DNA of 64,000 nt from Torymus aiolomorphi (lineage: Eukaryota > Arthropoda > Insecta > Hymenoptera > Torymidae): contig CM070875.1 of assembly GCA_036365515.1 (NCBI GenBank), forward strand, positions 103,210,628 to 103,274,627, given 5' to 3'. Every line of letters begins with the position of its first letter. Position 1 is the first letter of the stretch. The notes beneath the pieces were generated by a model. It searched no databases. It had not been told where the DNA came from and saw only the letters and a list, made by a program, of their open reading frames with translations. Shown here piece after piece: positions 28,930-41,415 of this stretch. Made by a program: the position numbers and the translations under genes.

Positions 28930-30667
28930 AATCCACTCTTTTAACTTATTTTTCTTCAAAGAAGTATCATTTAGAATTTTTAGTTCATTTGGTAATCTAT
29001 TAAAGACCGTGATCGCTTTAAGATAGCTATTTTTATTACTCACTGTTCTGTGTTATAGGGGTAATTGAATGCTCTTATTTCTTGTTATGCTTGTTGAATT
29101 TAAATATTTACTTTTCAGCGCATTATTATGATATATTAAGTTTTCATATGCAAATAGCTGCCCAAGATTTAGAGGGTTTTTGTGTGTTACAAAATTGTTT
29201 TTGTTTATTATTTTCAGTAGTCTGTTTTGTAGATTTTGTAGTAAATTAATGTTATTTGCAAATCCGTCACCCCAAGCTATAACCCCATAGCTAATAACGC
29301 TATGGGAAAAAGCATATCATTTGTAATGTTTCTATTGTCATAAATTTTGTTATTTTGCGGGATATGAAAGTTAAATATTTTGCTTTATTTATTATGTATT
29401 CAACATGCTTATTCCATCTCATGTGTTGATCTATTATAATACCCAAGTATTCGCAATTTTCAACTCTGTTTAATGTTTTTCCATTAATTTGTATATTTAG
29501 ACTATAAGGAATACTGTCACAGTAATTCCCGTAGGTCATGTAGACTGTTTTGTCTATGTTCAGTGAGAGTTTATTTAGTGCGAGCCATGTAGAAATTTTG
29601 TTTAGATAATTATTTAATCTTAGCGTTACTTCACTCCCGTTCTCCTCTGTTGATATAACAGCAGTGTTATCAGCATATGACATACTGTTTTCTGGCATAT
29701 CTTGTAATAAACAGTAATGGTCCCAAAATTATTCCCTGTGGAACTCCAGTGGTTATAGTTTTATATTCACTTACGTATTCATTTATTTTTCTCTATGCTT
29801 TCTATTATTTAAATAACTTGTTATAAGTTTATTCGTATTGCCTCTTATCCTATAGCAATAAAGTTTATTTAGTAATATAGTGTGATCGACAGCGTCAAAA
29901 GCTTTTGCAAGATCTAGAAATGCAATTGCAATTGGAGAACTATTGTCTAGTCTATTATATATTATATTCATTAGGTGATCCAAGGGGCATGGTGTGGTTT
30001 GTGCACATAAGAATTATGCACATATTTATTGTGCATACTTTAGCATTGGTGTATATCTATATCTATGTGTATACTCCAATGCTAAAGTGTGCACAATAAA
30101 TATGTGCATAATTCTTATGTGCACAAACCACACCATGCCATCCAAGGCATCCTTTGTACTTTTATTTTTAACAAAACCGTATTATCCATCTGATATAATT
30201 TTGCATTCGTTAATGAAATTTAGCATTCTCTTGTATATTATTTTTTCAAATATTTTTGCAATGTTAGAAATCAAAGATATTGGTCGATAATTCGATGGGA
30301 AGTTTTTGTTGTTTGGTTTGTATATTGGTTTAATTTCTACTGTTTTTAACACATCTGGGCAGACCGATTTTTCGATACATCGGTTAATTATATGTACCAT
30401 AGGTGGAACAATATAGTGTAGGATAGTTTTAAGTGTTTTAACAGTAATATTATCAACTCCCCCGTTTTTCAATTTCATATTATTAATGGTATTAGCAATT
30501 TCATGACAATTTGTTGGTGTTAAAAAGATAGATTTAGGGTTCATCTTTGGATATCGAATGACGGTGTTAGGGGGTTGTTGAATTTTTTCTCTTAGTTCAT
30601 TGCCAATATTATTGAAATAGTTGTTCATTTTATTTGCTATATCCATTGGATTAGTAATTTTTTGCAT
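28930..30667 (-). pseudogene. ORF2 reverse transcriptase region
   Basis: Pieces in order: 30667-30182 (VEIKPIYKPNNKNFPSNYRPISLISNIAKIFEKI), 29983-29783 (IAFLDLAKAFDAVDHTILLNKL) and 29698-29300 (YADNTAVIS, then the thumb with CEYLGIIID). The palm motif reads YADN, so the second catalytic Asp is lost. The pieces are separated by a MITE (29986-30139) and frameshifts. About 370 bases of diverged coding and 3' sequence follow to about 28930. Confidence 0.85.
29986..30139. mobile_element. Palindromic MITE with 8-bp target duplication
   Basis: The 154 bases are almost one hairpin: GGCATGGTGTGGTTTGTGCA at the left is matched inverted at the right, with a 12-base centre. ATCCAAGG flanks both ends (29978-29985, 30140-30147). 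The 8-base duplication is typical of hAT-type elements. It interrupts ORF2 of the non-LTR element. Confidence 0.88.
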
Positions 30668-31065
30668 ATTTATGTCATATATTTGGTTTATACTGTCCCC
30701 TTTTTTATATTTTTGCCTAAGTTAGAATTTATAATTTTCCACAAACTTCTTGGATTACTGCTATTTCGTTGAACTTGTTCACGGTCAAACGATAATTTGG
30801 CTTCATTAATAACCTTATTTAATACCTTAACATAATTTTTGTATTCAGCCTTTGTTGTATTGTTATTTGGGTCTGCTCTCCATATCTTACATAGTAATTC
30901 TTTTTTATTACGCGATATTATAATTGCTTTAGAAATCCATCTACTTCTAGGTATTATTTTAGTTAGTTTTTTTATTATTAATACAGAAAGTTGATAACAT
31001 TATACAACTTTTTATCTTGTTTATCAATATGTTCGTTGCTTCATTGGGATCGATCACTGACACTA

Positions 31066-31914
31066 TCATATTCCAGTCTTCCCTTTCTGCTGCTTTGAAT
31101 GGCTTTTATAGTTTATTGATGTTTTAGATTCATCTGCTTTGTTATTGGTTAGTTTATTAACCGATACAAATAGCGGATAATGATCCGTTATTGGGTTTGT
31201 TAATTTAAAAGTTTTGGTATTTAATGTTTTAGTTTTTATAAAAACATTATCAATATTAGACCCCTTCGTACTGTTATGATGTGGTCTAGTTATGCCTTGG
31301 AAACCTGCCATATATTCTTCTTCCAGACAGCTATTCAAGTATTCTTGGCTAGTGTTACCCAATCGAAGCAGATCTATGTTGAAATCACCCAAAATTAAAT
31401 GATTTTTGGTAGTTTTCTTATTCTTTAAGTATTCTTTTTTTTTGTTTTTTATAAATTCAGGTTTCGGTATCTCATGCTGAGATCTATATAATGCAGATAT
31501 TTCTAGATTTACATTATTATTCAATTTTATACAAGAATTTAGGATTTTTAGCTTACCTGTTTCGGTAACGTTCGTTATATCAATTAAATTGTTGTCTATG
31601 TATATTACTACACCATCTGATATATTCAATTTACTATTATTATAATGCGTATTATATCCCTTTAAAGAGAAATAATTGTAACTTTCCAAATTCCAAGTTT
31701 CGACACAAACCACAATATATGGTTTAATCTCCAAATTCTCAATAAATACTTGTAGTTTATTAAAATTAGAATTTAAGCTTCTAATGTTAGTGTATAGTAT
31801 ATTCTCTTTATTTAATGTTATGTATTTATTGAGAGTAAGGAGATCATTGAAAATCTTCTCATGCTGGATAATATCTTCTTGTAATTCTTTTATATAATCA
31901 AAGTTTTGATCCAT
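31066..31914 (-). pseudogene. ORF2 endonuclease domain
   Basis: Starts at ATG 31914. Carries the apurinic-like endonuclease motifs: NIRSLNSNFNKL, VCVETW, LILGDFNIDLL, NIDNVF and TDHYPLFV, which would cut target DNA for priming. The frame breaks after about 280 codons, and RT follows after a decayed linker (30668-31065) that still has readable stretches. Confidence 0.85.
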
Positions 31915-32022
31915 TTTGAAATGCTAAGTTTTACCCTAATACGGGTTCAGAACTTAGTACTCTCTGAATCTATTAGCCATTAGAGGGCTGAGGATGGTTC
32001 CGTTTTGACTTACTGGTATAGT

Positions 32023-34355
32023 AGTCTAGGCGCAGGCTATGATCTCGTAGCCGATTGAGTGCCATTGCTCTACTCAAGGTTTTCATACGTGTTTTTTCGT
32101 CCTGATTACGAATTTTGAGGGTAGAAGTCCTGAAAGTGGTCAGATAAATTGTTATTAACAATTTAACTTATTAAATCGTTATTTCTTTAATTCTTTGATA
32201 GAGATCAAAATTTTGCTTCTGCAAAATTGTTGGTTTTTAATTCAGAAATATGGTCGATTTTGAATTTTTAAGAAAACTTAATTAGAAAAAAAGTTATAGC
32301 AAATTTAGTGCAAAAAAGTTCTGATGTAGCTTCGCGCGGCCACTCTTTCGCTTGTATCTCCGGTTCTAACGAAAATTTTTGAACTTTCAACCTCGCATTT
32401 TGAAGAGAGAATAATATTCTATTAAGCTACTTCATAATTATTATCTATAATTTAGTTTACATAATTATTTAAACGTTTTTAATTAAAAATTTCAGTAAAA
32501 AATGTCAATTTAATTTGTTTATAAGTCTTTTTTCACTATTTACACTAATTTTATCAAAATTTTTCCTTTGCAAAGTTGTTTGTTTTTCATTTATAAATTC
32601 GCTAGATTTTGAATTTTTAAGAAAACTTAATTCGAAAAAAAGGTATCGCAAATTCAGTGCAAAAAAGTCCCGTTGTAGCTAAGCGCGGTCACTCTTTCCC
32701 TTGTATCTCCGGTTCTAACGAAAATTTTTGAACTTTCAATCTCGCATTTTGAAGAGAGGATAATATTCTATTAAGCTACTTCATAATTATTATTTATAAT
32801 TTAGTTTACATAATTATTTAAACGTTTTTAATTAAAAATTTCAGTAAAAAATGTCAATTTAATTTGTTTATAAGTATTTTTTCACTATTATCACTAATTT
32901 TATCAAAATTTTTCTTTTGCAAAGTTGTTTGTTTTTCATTTACAAATACGCTAGATTTTGAATTTTTAAGGAAACTTAATTAGAAAAAAAGGTATCGCAA
33001 ATTCAGTGCAAAAAAGTCCCGTTGTAGCTGAGCGTGGTCACTCTTTCCCTTGTATCTCCGGTTCTAACGAAAATTTTTCAACTTTCAACCTCGCATTTTG
33101 AAGAGAGAATAATATTATAATAATTACTTTATAATAATTATCTATAATTTAGTTTAAATAATTATTTCAGCGCTTCAACCGAAAAATTTCTGTAAAAAAT
33201 GTCGATTTTATTTGTTAAATGAAATTAAAATATTTTAATAAAATCAATACACATATTTTACTAAGATTTTTTTTCATAAAACTTCATAAAAATATGTAAT
33301 TAAGAACTCTAAATTATATTAATTTAATCGTTGTATTTATAAGCGCTGCGCCCGCGCATCGAATATAACGCGTTAATTCAAATTCAAACATATAAATATT
33401 TTAAATTTTACATTTGGCATATTTTGGTTTTGTTACATTAATTTTCAAATTAAACTTGAGATGTGGAAATACGTTGAAAAACGAATAATAGATTGTTTGA
33501 TAAAATATCAATGTCATTTTTATTTATGCGTGTACATCAAATAAATCAATATTATTTACTTACAGTTTAAAATTGTCGCGCTTAATTTTTTTATACTAAA
33601 ATATAGATAATAATTATAAATTAATGAAATAATATTTTATGTTTATCTGAAAATTAACAAATTTTTGCCAGAAGCAAGTAAAAGAATTATCGCGCTTAGC
33701 TACAACGGGACTTTTTTGCACTCAATTTGCGATACCATTTTTTCTAATTAAGTTTTCTTAAAAATTCAAAATCTAGCGTATTTGTAAATGAAAAACAAAC
33801 AACTTTGCAAAGGAAAAATTTTGATAAAATTAGTGTAAATAGTGAAAAAAGACTTATAAACAAATTAAATTGACATTTTTTACTGAAATTTTTAATTATA
33901 AACGTTTAAATAATTATATAAACTAAATTATAGATAATAATTATGAAGTAGCTTAGTAGAATATTATTTTCTCTTCAAAATGCGAGGTTGAAAGTTCAAA
34001 AATTTTTGTTAGAACCGAAGATACAAGCGAAAGAGTGGCCGCGCGAAGCTACATCAGGACTTTTTTGCACTAAATTTGCTCTAACTTTTTCTCTAATTAA
34101 GTTTTCTTAAAAATTCGAAATCGAGCATATTTCTGAATTAAAAACCAACAATTTTGCAAAAGCAAAATTTTGATATCTATCAAAGAATTAAAGATATAAC
34201 GATTTAAACAATTAAATTGTTAATAACAATTTATTTGACCACTTTCAGGACTTCTACCCTCAAAATTCGTAATCAACACGAAAAAATATGTATACAAACC
34301 TTGAGTGGAACAATGGCACTCAATCGGCTACGAAATCATAGCCTGCGCCTAGACT
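32023..34355. mobile_element. 2.3-kb fold-back element
   Basis: Inverted ends begin AGTCTAGGCGCAGGCTATGA and pair at the other end, with arms of about 550 bases. ATAGT flanks both sides (32018-32022, 34356-34360). The left half holds three tandem units of about 350 bases (marker CTTGTATCTCCGGTTCTAAC at about 32352, 32701 and 33051), and the right half has an inverted copy. No coding capacity, so it must depend on an outside transposase. Confidence 0.85.
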
Positions 34356-35048
34356 ATAGTTGCGGCCGGTATATTACTGTTCGCTAGATCGATGTTTTGT
34401 AGTTGTGATCTGTAGTTTACTTTACCTACATATTTTGGAATGTGTAGTCTTACTGGATCATCAGTTTCGGCAATTAACTTCTTTATCTTCTCTATCATAT
34501 CCTCACATTTTTGAGTATCATTTACCACGTGTTTAGTGTTATATTTCGTTTTAAGTTGGTGATTACTGTACATCCAGTTGACGCAATTGTGGTCGTCTGG
34601 GACAGTACAATTAATCGTGTTGTGTTTTCCAGCACAATTTAGGCAGATTTTCGCATTCTTATACTTTTTTCCACTATGATAATGGCACTCAATCGGCTAC
34701 GAAATCATAGCCTGCGCCTAGACTATAGTTGCGGCCGGTATATTACCGTTCGCTAGATCGGTGTTTTGTAGTTGTGATCTGTAGTTTACTTTACCTACAT
34801 ATTTTGGAATGTGTAGTCTTACTGGATCATCAGTTTCGGGAATTAACTTCTTTATCTTCTCTATCATATCCTCACATTTTTGAGTATCATTTACCACGTG
34901 TTTAGTGTTATATTTCGTTTTAAATTGGTGATTACTGTACATCCAGTTGACGCAATTGTGGTCGTCTGGGATAGTACAATTAATCGTGTTGTGTTTTCCA
35001 GCACAATTTAGGCAGATTTTCGCATTCTTATACTTTTTTCCACTATGA
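34313..35048. repeat. 368-bp tandem duplication joining fold-back end and ORF1
   Basis: 34313-34680 and 34681-35048 are near-identical direct copies. Each starts with the last 43 bases of the fold-back element plus ATAGT and continues about 320 bases into ORF1. The duplication therefore arose after the fold-back inserted. Confidence 0.8.
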
Positions 35049-36117
35049 CCAAATCTTCTACAGTTAAAATACGGTGTTAGATTCAGGTCATCGAACGCTC
35101 TGCAATTTTGATAACCAATATGGACTCTGAATTTATTATTCACAATTTGATTATATACTTCGGATGTTGTTTCAATTAATATACTGTTCACTTTTGTTTT
35201 ATTATTTTCAAATATATGTATCACTTTGCATTTGCTCTTTAGGTGTTTAAAATTCCTTGAATTAATATCTTGCTCTATTTCTTTAATTTCCATGTCTTCC
35301 AAATTGTCAAAGCCTGTTATTTTTACCTTCGGATTTTTAATAGATTCTCTTTCGATTTTGTAGTATGCAGTATATTTTTGTTTTAGTATACTTTCAGTTT
35401 GTGTCAAGCTCTCCTCATTTATAAAACTTATTATGGCTTCGTCTTTTGTTCTTGATTTTTATACTTTTTGCTTGTATAGTTGAATTTTTATTTATATGGT
35501 GCGCTATATATGTTTTTATGTCTGGCACATCTATTTCTTTGTTATCATTTTTCATTCTTTTTATTATGAGTTTTGGTATTTTCTTTTCTAAAGGTTTATC
35601 CTTTACTAGCACTTCTGCAAAGGTTTTCTTGTTTTTGATATAGTTTTCTTTGTCTAATATTTGGTTTAGTATGTGACTGTTGTTAAGCACTTCTGTACTT
35701 ATCTGTTTTAGAAGACTTTTTTCTTCTTCTGGGAAACTGACTTTTATTTGTTTCAATTCTTCTTTAGCTTGTGCTAATTTCCGTTTTAAGTCTACATTGC
35801 TTTTCTTTAATGACTCACATTTTCCATTTATCAAATTATTTTGATTTCTCGAGTTTTCTAGTTCCCTCTGTAATAACACTATTGCAACACGTGGTTCATT
35901 TGAGGTTATGTCACCTAGCTCGTGTTAATCACATATTATGTATAAACCAGACTAGTAGTTTTGTGCTCTTTTCCTGTTGTACTTACTTTTGTGGTAAATA
36001 CCATTACATACTGCACATATCACACACGACACCAACTGCGAGGGATGACATTTGTAATAAGTATCTGGCGGAGGTTGCTGCAGGAGCAACCCGGTCTCCT
36101 CCACCATGTTGTACATC

Positions 36118-36460
36118 TCTTTTATTTATAATAATAATAATAATAATTAATAATTCGCAATTAAATTAGTAAATGATATTTTGAATGATATTCGAGAAGA
36201 ATTAATAATTTATAATTAATTAAACTATTATTAACTAATTAACTATAGTAATAATAGTACACACTGTACTCGTGCTAGAGTCCCCTCCACTATCTTCTTT
36301 CCTAAATCTATTTGCTTTTATTTCTCTTCCTATCCAATTTTTAATTATTCTATTCTGCCCCTTTCCCATTTCGAAGCTGTGAAATTTGAGGCATTTTATC
36401 GGAATGTATACACTTTGATAAAATTAATCATCATCAAAAAACATTGTGATTAATAACGCA
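36118..36460. repeat. AT-rich stretch with a dispersed repeat
   Basis: No gene. (ATA)n at 36120-36145; 36252-36330 (GTGCTAGAG ... CCTAAATCTAT) recurs at 43190-43240. Confidence 0.5.
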
Positions 36461-36804
36461 GGCCCACAAAAAAAAATCAGTCGGTTCTGGGGTGGAGACT
36501 ATACTTTTCTTTTGTATTTTTTCCCGCTGAATCCGAATCCGGCGTTAAAAGTCGTGTTTCTGTGGAAAAACTTGAGAAGAAAAAAAAAACATTGTTTCCA
36601 TTACATCAAAAACACTTTCTTTTTATATATTTTGGCTTGCTGAATCCGAATTTGTTATGGAAAAAGAGATTTGACCGCCTAATTTCGGAGATAACCTCAA
36701 AAAACTACTCAGTCAATTTGCACAAGAACTAAATTGGCTTATGCTTGCGTATACGCTTATCATCGAACGACCTATTCAAAAGATTTCTACGCCGCTTTTT
36801 GTTA

Positions 36805-38603
36805 TTAGGTTGTACATCTCTTTTTAGCATCCAGCAATAGTCCCCCATCATGTTCACCTTGTACATATTTTCCTTGCCACCTACGTTCAAATTCCTTCAT
36901 ATCCTGATGAAATCTTTCACCATAATCTTCACTGTAGTCACCTAGGTCTGGTGGAAATTCATCAATATGCGAATCGAGAAAGTGGAGTTTTAAATTCATT
37001 AAGCAACCTAATTTTTTGAAGTTTTGTACCATAGTTTCTACGATGCTCTTATAGTTCTCATCTTTATTGTTATCAAGAAATTTTGTTGCAACATCTTTGA
37101 AGCTCAACCAGGCTGCCTTCTCGATATCATTCATACTTTTGACGAATTTTTCGTTTCTGAACATTTTGGGAATTTGAGGTCCGTCAAAGATACCTTCCTT
37201 CAATTTAACCAGAGTTATATTCGTAAAGATCGTTTCTAAGTATTTGAAGCATCGCCCTTCTTTATCGAGAGCTTTAACAAATTGTTTCAACAGCCCTAAT
37301 TTGATATGTAAAGGAGGTAAAAGGATTTTGCTAGGATCGACAAGAGGACGATTGATGACATTGCTGGAACCTGGAGTAAGTGATGGCCTCGCTGGCCATA
37401 ATTTTGTATTATATTGTTTTGCTCTATCTCGACTGTCAAACATGCATAAATAGCATGGATACTTGGTAAAACCTGATTGTTGACCTAGTATCATGGACAA
37501 TATTTTCAGGTCTCCGCAAATTAACCATTCATGCTCACTATACTTTATTTTATTTAAAACCTTTTCGATGTTACAGTATTCTTCTTTGAATACAGTTGAA
37601 TGAGCCAATGGTAACGGAACATACACGTTCGTTTGTGAAGAAGAACTGCCTTCAGGCTTCGCTTGGATGAATCGATGAATAACCTCCATTCTTCTGGCTT
37701 GTATAAATTTGGTTTGAACTCATTAATAAGTCCTCGTACATCCGTGCAGTACACTAGATCAGATTCGCCAGTGAAGTATGTTCGAAATGCTTCTTCTCGG
37801 TTTCGATAAAATGTGACATTTACGACCTTTTCTAATACATTGTAAGACTTTAATTGTGAAGTCATTAATTCAGCTGCGTCTTTTGCTAATCCAGCATTCC
37901 TAAACATGTCATTAAGTTGACCTTGAGAGATCTTTTTTTGGCTTTTCTCTTTACCAATGGGAACATACTTCTCATCACTGTCCGAAGACAGTTCTTCTTT
38001 ACTTTCGACGGATTCACCTTCTGCTTCCGTCAATGATTCATTTTCGTCAGTATCGTCGTCTGTATGGTGGTTAAGATGTTCTACGTCTTCTTCTGTACCA
38101 CAAGCAACTTGCATACCATCTATTCCTTGTATAAAGCTGTCTCGTGAAGCCTCATCTATCAAACTTTCGACTATTTGCTTCTTTGGACGAACGACACTAG
38201 AAACTGTCGCATAAAATATTTTATCTGGTCGCGCCTTATTTATCCCAGTTACATTTGTCATGCAAAAGTAACAGTCACTTTTATCTAATGGTTTTTTCCA
38301 AATAGCTGGTTTCAGAAACTTTATTTTAGTTTTACCTTCAGTTTTGCCGAATTTATCTAACATTTTGTAACATTTAGCACATATAATGTGAACCCACGTC
38401 GAGTTTTGCTGGGAAATTTCTACTTCAAAGCATGCTTTGAATAAATCTTTTATTCTTTCAGTTATATGCTTCTTATGTTTTTTCCACACATATTCCGCAC
38501 AAATATAGCAATAAGTGTGGAAATCACCTTCACAGTCGTGATCAACTTGTTCGTTAGATCCCGAAGCAATCTCAGTGTTATTAAAGTTAGTTTTAGTACC
38601 CAT
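36805..38603 (-). pseudogene. Unclassified transposon protein, left copy
   Basis: Two overlapping frames (38603-37554 and 37689-36805) make one product broken near 37600-37690. N-terminus: paired Cys motifs (CYICAEYVWKKH, CAKCYKML, CYFCMTNV) like zinc fingers. Then an acidic Ser/Glu stretch, FRTYFTGESDLVYCTDVRGLI, FKPNLYKPEEWRLFIDSSK, LICGDLKILSMILGQQSGFTKYPCYLC, PPLHIKLGL, and LGDYSEDYGERFHQDMKEFE near the end. I know this as a repetitive arthropod protein family without a named function. The conserved acidic residues in GDLK and GERFHQD would fit a transposase-like RNase H fold, which is inference. Confidence 0.7.
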
Positions 38604-39190
38604 AAATTTATTGAAAAACCCGCACGCTAGAATTCCTGTTCCGATCGCAGGTGAGTCAATCGCCCTAGGGGTGATAACCCTCGTACCTCCCCAGCCCTAA
38701 GTACGAGGGTTTTCCGACTTTGACGAGGACAATGTCAACTCGTCGTCGAACACACTACGGCATCATCCTCACGTTCTAGTGTTCCCCTGCAGGACAGCGC
38801 GCCTCGCTGACTTCGTTACTACGGAAGATTGGAAGCGAATCATTCTACACATCCCTTTCGGGCAGTTGTCATCGTTCCAGTGTCTTCCATGGCAGCAGGA
38901 TCAAAGGGACTACATTAAAAATCCGGTTAGTAAATGTTTAAGTTAGTCAGTAAGGGAAATAATGTACACGAGATAACACTACAAATACGTGAAATTCGAA
39001 TACTCCCAGTTTTCTTTTTTTCAAGATATAGCAATTTTCAGATTTGTCTTCAGCCTACTGTTGTTTCAAGTTATTTTTATATTCTTATTCCCAAGAATAT
39101 ATTTTTTGCAAAATGTCAGATAAATTCGAAGAAAACTGAAGATTCAGTTTCATAAATAAACTATACATCATTGACAAAATTAAAAGTAAA
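38604..39190. other. Centre of the palindromic transposon pair
   Basis: 38604-38930 is GC-richer with a small hairpin (ACCCTCGTAC ... GTACGAGGGT, 38680-38712). 38931-39190 is AT-rich. No gene seen; probably 5' regulatory sequence of the left copy. Confidence 0.45.
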
Positions 39191-41017
39191 TCATAGATGG
39201 AAGGAGAAAGTGAATCCGTCGAAAGTAAAGAAAAACTGTCTTCCGACAGTGATGCAAAACTGGAGGTAAAAGTAAAATAAAGTTTCTGAAACCAGCTATT
39301 TGGAAAAAACCATTAGATAAAAGTGACTGTTACTTTTGCATGACAAATGTAACTGGGGTAAATAAGGTGCGACCAGATAAAATATTGTATGCGACAGTTT
39401 CTAGTGTCGTTCGTCCACAGAAGCAAATAGTCGAAAGTTTGATAGATGAGGCCTCACGAGACAGCTTTATTCAAGGAATGGATGGTATGCAAGTTGCTTG
39501 TGGTACAGAAGAAGACTAGAAACTCATAACCACCATACAGACGACGATACTGACGAAAATGAATCATTGACGGAAGCAGAAAGTGAATCCGTCGAAAGTG
39601 AAGAAGAACTGTCTTCGGACAGTGATGAGAAGTATGTTCCCATTGGTAAAGAGAAAAGCCAAAAAAAGATCTCTCAAGCTCAACTTAATGACATGTTTAG
39701 GAATGCTGGATTAGCAAAAGACGCAGCTGAATTAATGACTTCACAATTAAAGTCTTACAATGTATTATAAATGGACGTAAACGTCACATTTTATCGAAAC
39801 CGAGAAGAAGCGTTTCGTACATACTTCACTGGCGAATCTGATCTAGTGTACTGCACGGATGTACGAGGACTTATTAATGAGTTCAAACCAAATTTATGCA
39901 AGCCAGAAGAATGGAGGTTATTCATCGTTTTATCCAAGCGAAGCCGGAAGGCAGTTCTTCTTCACAATACGAACGTGTATGCTCCGTTATCATTGGCTCA
40001 TTCAACTGTACTCAAAGAAGAATACTGTGCCATCGAAAAGGTTTTAAATAAAGTAAAGGCAGGTATCTGGCAGCAGGAGGAGTATAAACAACGAGCATTT
40101 CTACAGACTATTTCTTGGGTGTGGAAATGTTGTCTGGCTCATCTATTTATTAGCTATATGTGGTTTTTAGGTGCTCAACTTTCCATGTTTGGCTTTTATT
40201 CGGATGATTATGTGTACAGTGATTTTGCTGCTTGTGTCTTCAGCGACTCTCAGGCTGGAGCTATTTCCAGCAGTGAAACGTGTATAGTCAACACGAATGG
40301 TTAATTTGCGGAGACCTGAAAATATTGTCCATGATACTAGGTCAACAATCAGGTTTTACCAAGTATCCATGCTATTTATGCATGTTTGACAGTCGAGATA
40401 GAGCAAAATACTATAATACAAAAGTATGGCCAGCGAGGCCATCACTTACTCCAGGTTCCAGCAATGTCATCAATCGTCCTCTTGTCGATCCTAGCAAAAT
40501 CCTTTTACCTCCTTTACATATCAAATTAGGGCTGTTGAAACAATTTGTTAAAGCTCTCGATAAAGATGGGCGATGCTTCAAATACTTAGAAACCATCTTT
40601 ACGAATATAACTCTGGTTAAATTGAAGGAAGGTATCTTTGACGGACCTCAAATTCGCAAAATGTTCAGGAACGAAGAATTCGTCAAAGGTATGAATGATA
40701 TCGAGAAGGCAGCCTGGTTGAGCTTCAAAGATGTTGCAACAAAATTTCTTGGTAACAATAAAGATGAGAACTATAAGAGCATCGTAGAAACTATGGTACA
40801 AAACTTCAAAAAATTAGGTTGCTTAATGAATTTAAAACTCCACTTTCTCGATTCGCACATTGATGAATTTCCACCAGACCTAGGTGACTACAGTGAAGAT
40901 TATGGTGAAAGATTTCATCAGGATATGAAGGAATTTGAACGTAGTTGGCAAGGAAAATATGGCGTGAACATGATGGGGGGACTATTGCTGGATGCTAAAA
41001 AGAGATGTACAACCTAA
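39191..41017 (+). pseudogene. Unclassified transposon protein, right copy
   Basis: Plus-strand copy of the 36805-38603 gene, heavily rearranged. The zinc-finger part is mostly lost and reordered (39191-39515), a stop precedes 39770, and about 226 bases (40057-40282) have no counterpart in the left copy. From 40290 (HEWLICGDLKIL) to 41017 it is open and about 95 percent like the left copy at protein level by eye. Confidence 0.75.
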
Positions 41018-41415
41018 TAACAAAAAGCGGCGTAGAAATCTTTTACATAGGTCGTTCGATGATAAGCGTATACGCAAGCGTAAGCCAATTTAGTTTTTGT
41101 GCAAATTGACTGAGTAGTTTTTTGAGGTTATCTCCGAAATTAGGAGGTCAAATCTCTTTTTCCATAACAAATTCGGATTCAGCAAGCCAAAATACTTAAA
41201 AAGAAAGTGTTTTTGATGCAATGTAAACAATGTTTTTTTTTTTCTTCTCAAGTTTTTCCACAGAAACACGGCTTTTCAACAGTTTTTTGAGGTTATGTTC
41301 AAAATATGCGGCCAGTCCCCTACTTTTAACGCCGGATTCGGATTCAGCGGGAAAAAATATAAAAGAAAAGTATAGTCTCCATCCCAGAACCGACAGATTT
41401 TTTTTTTTGTGGGCC

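Larger units (their letters stand above)
31960..36060 (-). pseudogene. ORF1 of the non-LTR element (split)
   Basis: N-terminus about 36060-35890: Cys-rich PHD-like segment (CVICAVCNGIYHKS) with a TAA. 35879-35415: coiled coil (LKKSNVDLKRKLAQAKEELKQI). After a frameshift near 35410, 35407-34718: two zinc knuckles (FNCRRFGHSG, CLNCAGKHNTINC) that would bind element RNA. ORF1 is cut near its end by the fold-back element; across the insertion the frame continues (31960-32022) to a TAA 46 bases before ORF2. A 368-base tandem duplication repeats its last knuckle region (34349-34573). Confidence 0.8.
28664..36117 (-). mobile_element. Non-LTR retrotransposon, Jockey/CR1 group
   Basis: Minus-strand element with ORF1 (zinc-finger-like N-terminus, coiled coil, CCHC knuckles) and ORF2 (endonuclease plus reverse transcriptase). 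It ends at the left with a repeated (TTTA)n run, AAAT repeats on its own strand, which suits a 3' tail. It is interrupted by a fold-back element in ORF1 and a MITE in ORF2. The 5' limit near 36117 is approximate; (ATA)n follows. The clade is judged from domain order and NIRSLN/YADD-type motifs only. Confidence 0.85.
36461..41415. mobile_element. Palindromic pair of copies of an unclassified DNA transposon
   Basis: The ends GGCCCACAAAAAA (36461) and TTTTTTGTGGGCC (41415) are inverted, and 36461-37550 is a near-identical inverted copy of about 40290-41415. Each half carries the same gene pointing outward to its end: the left copy (minus) fuller, the right (plus) rearranged. The 38610-38930 centre is GC-richer and may hold the promoter. 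No target duplication was found. Confidence 0.7.
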
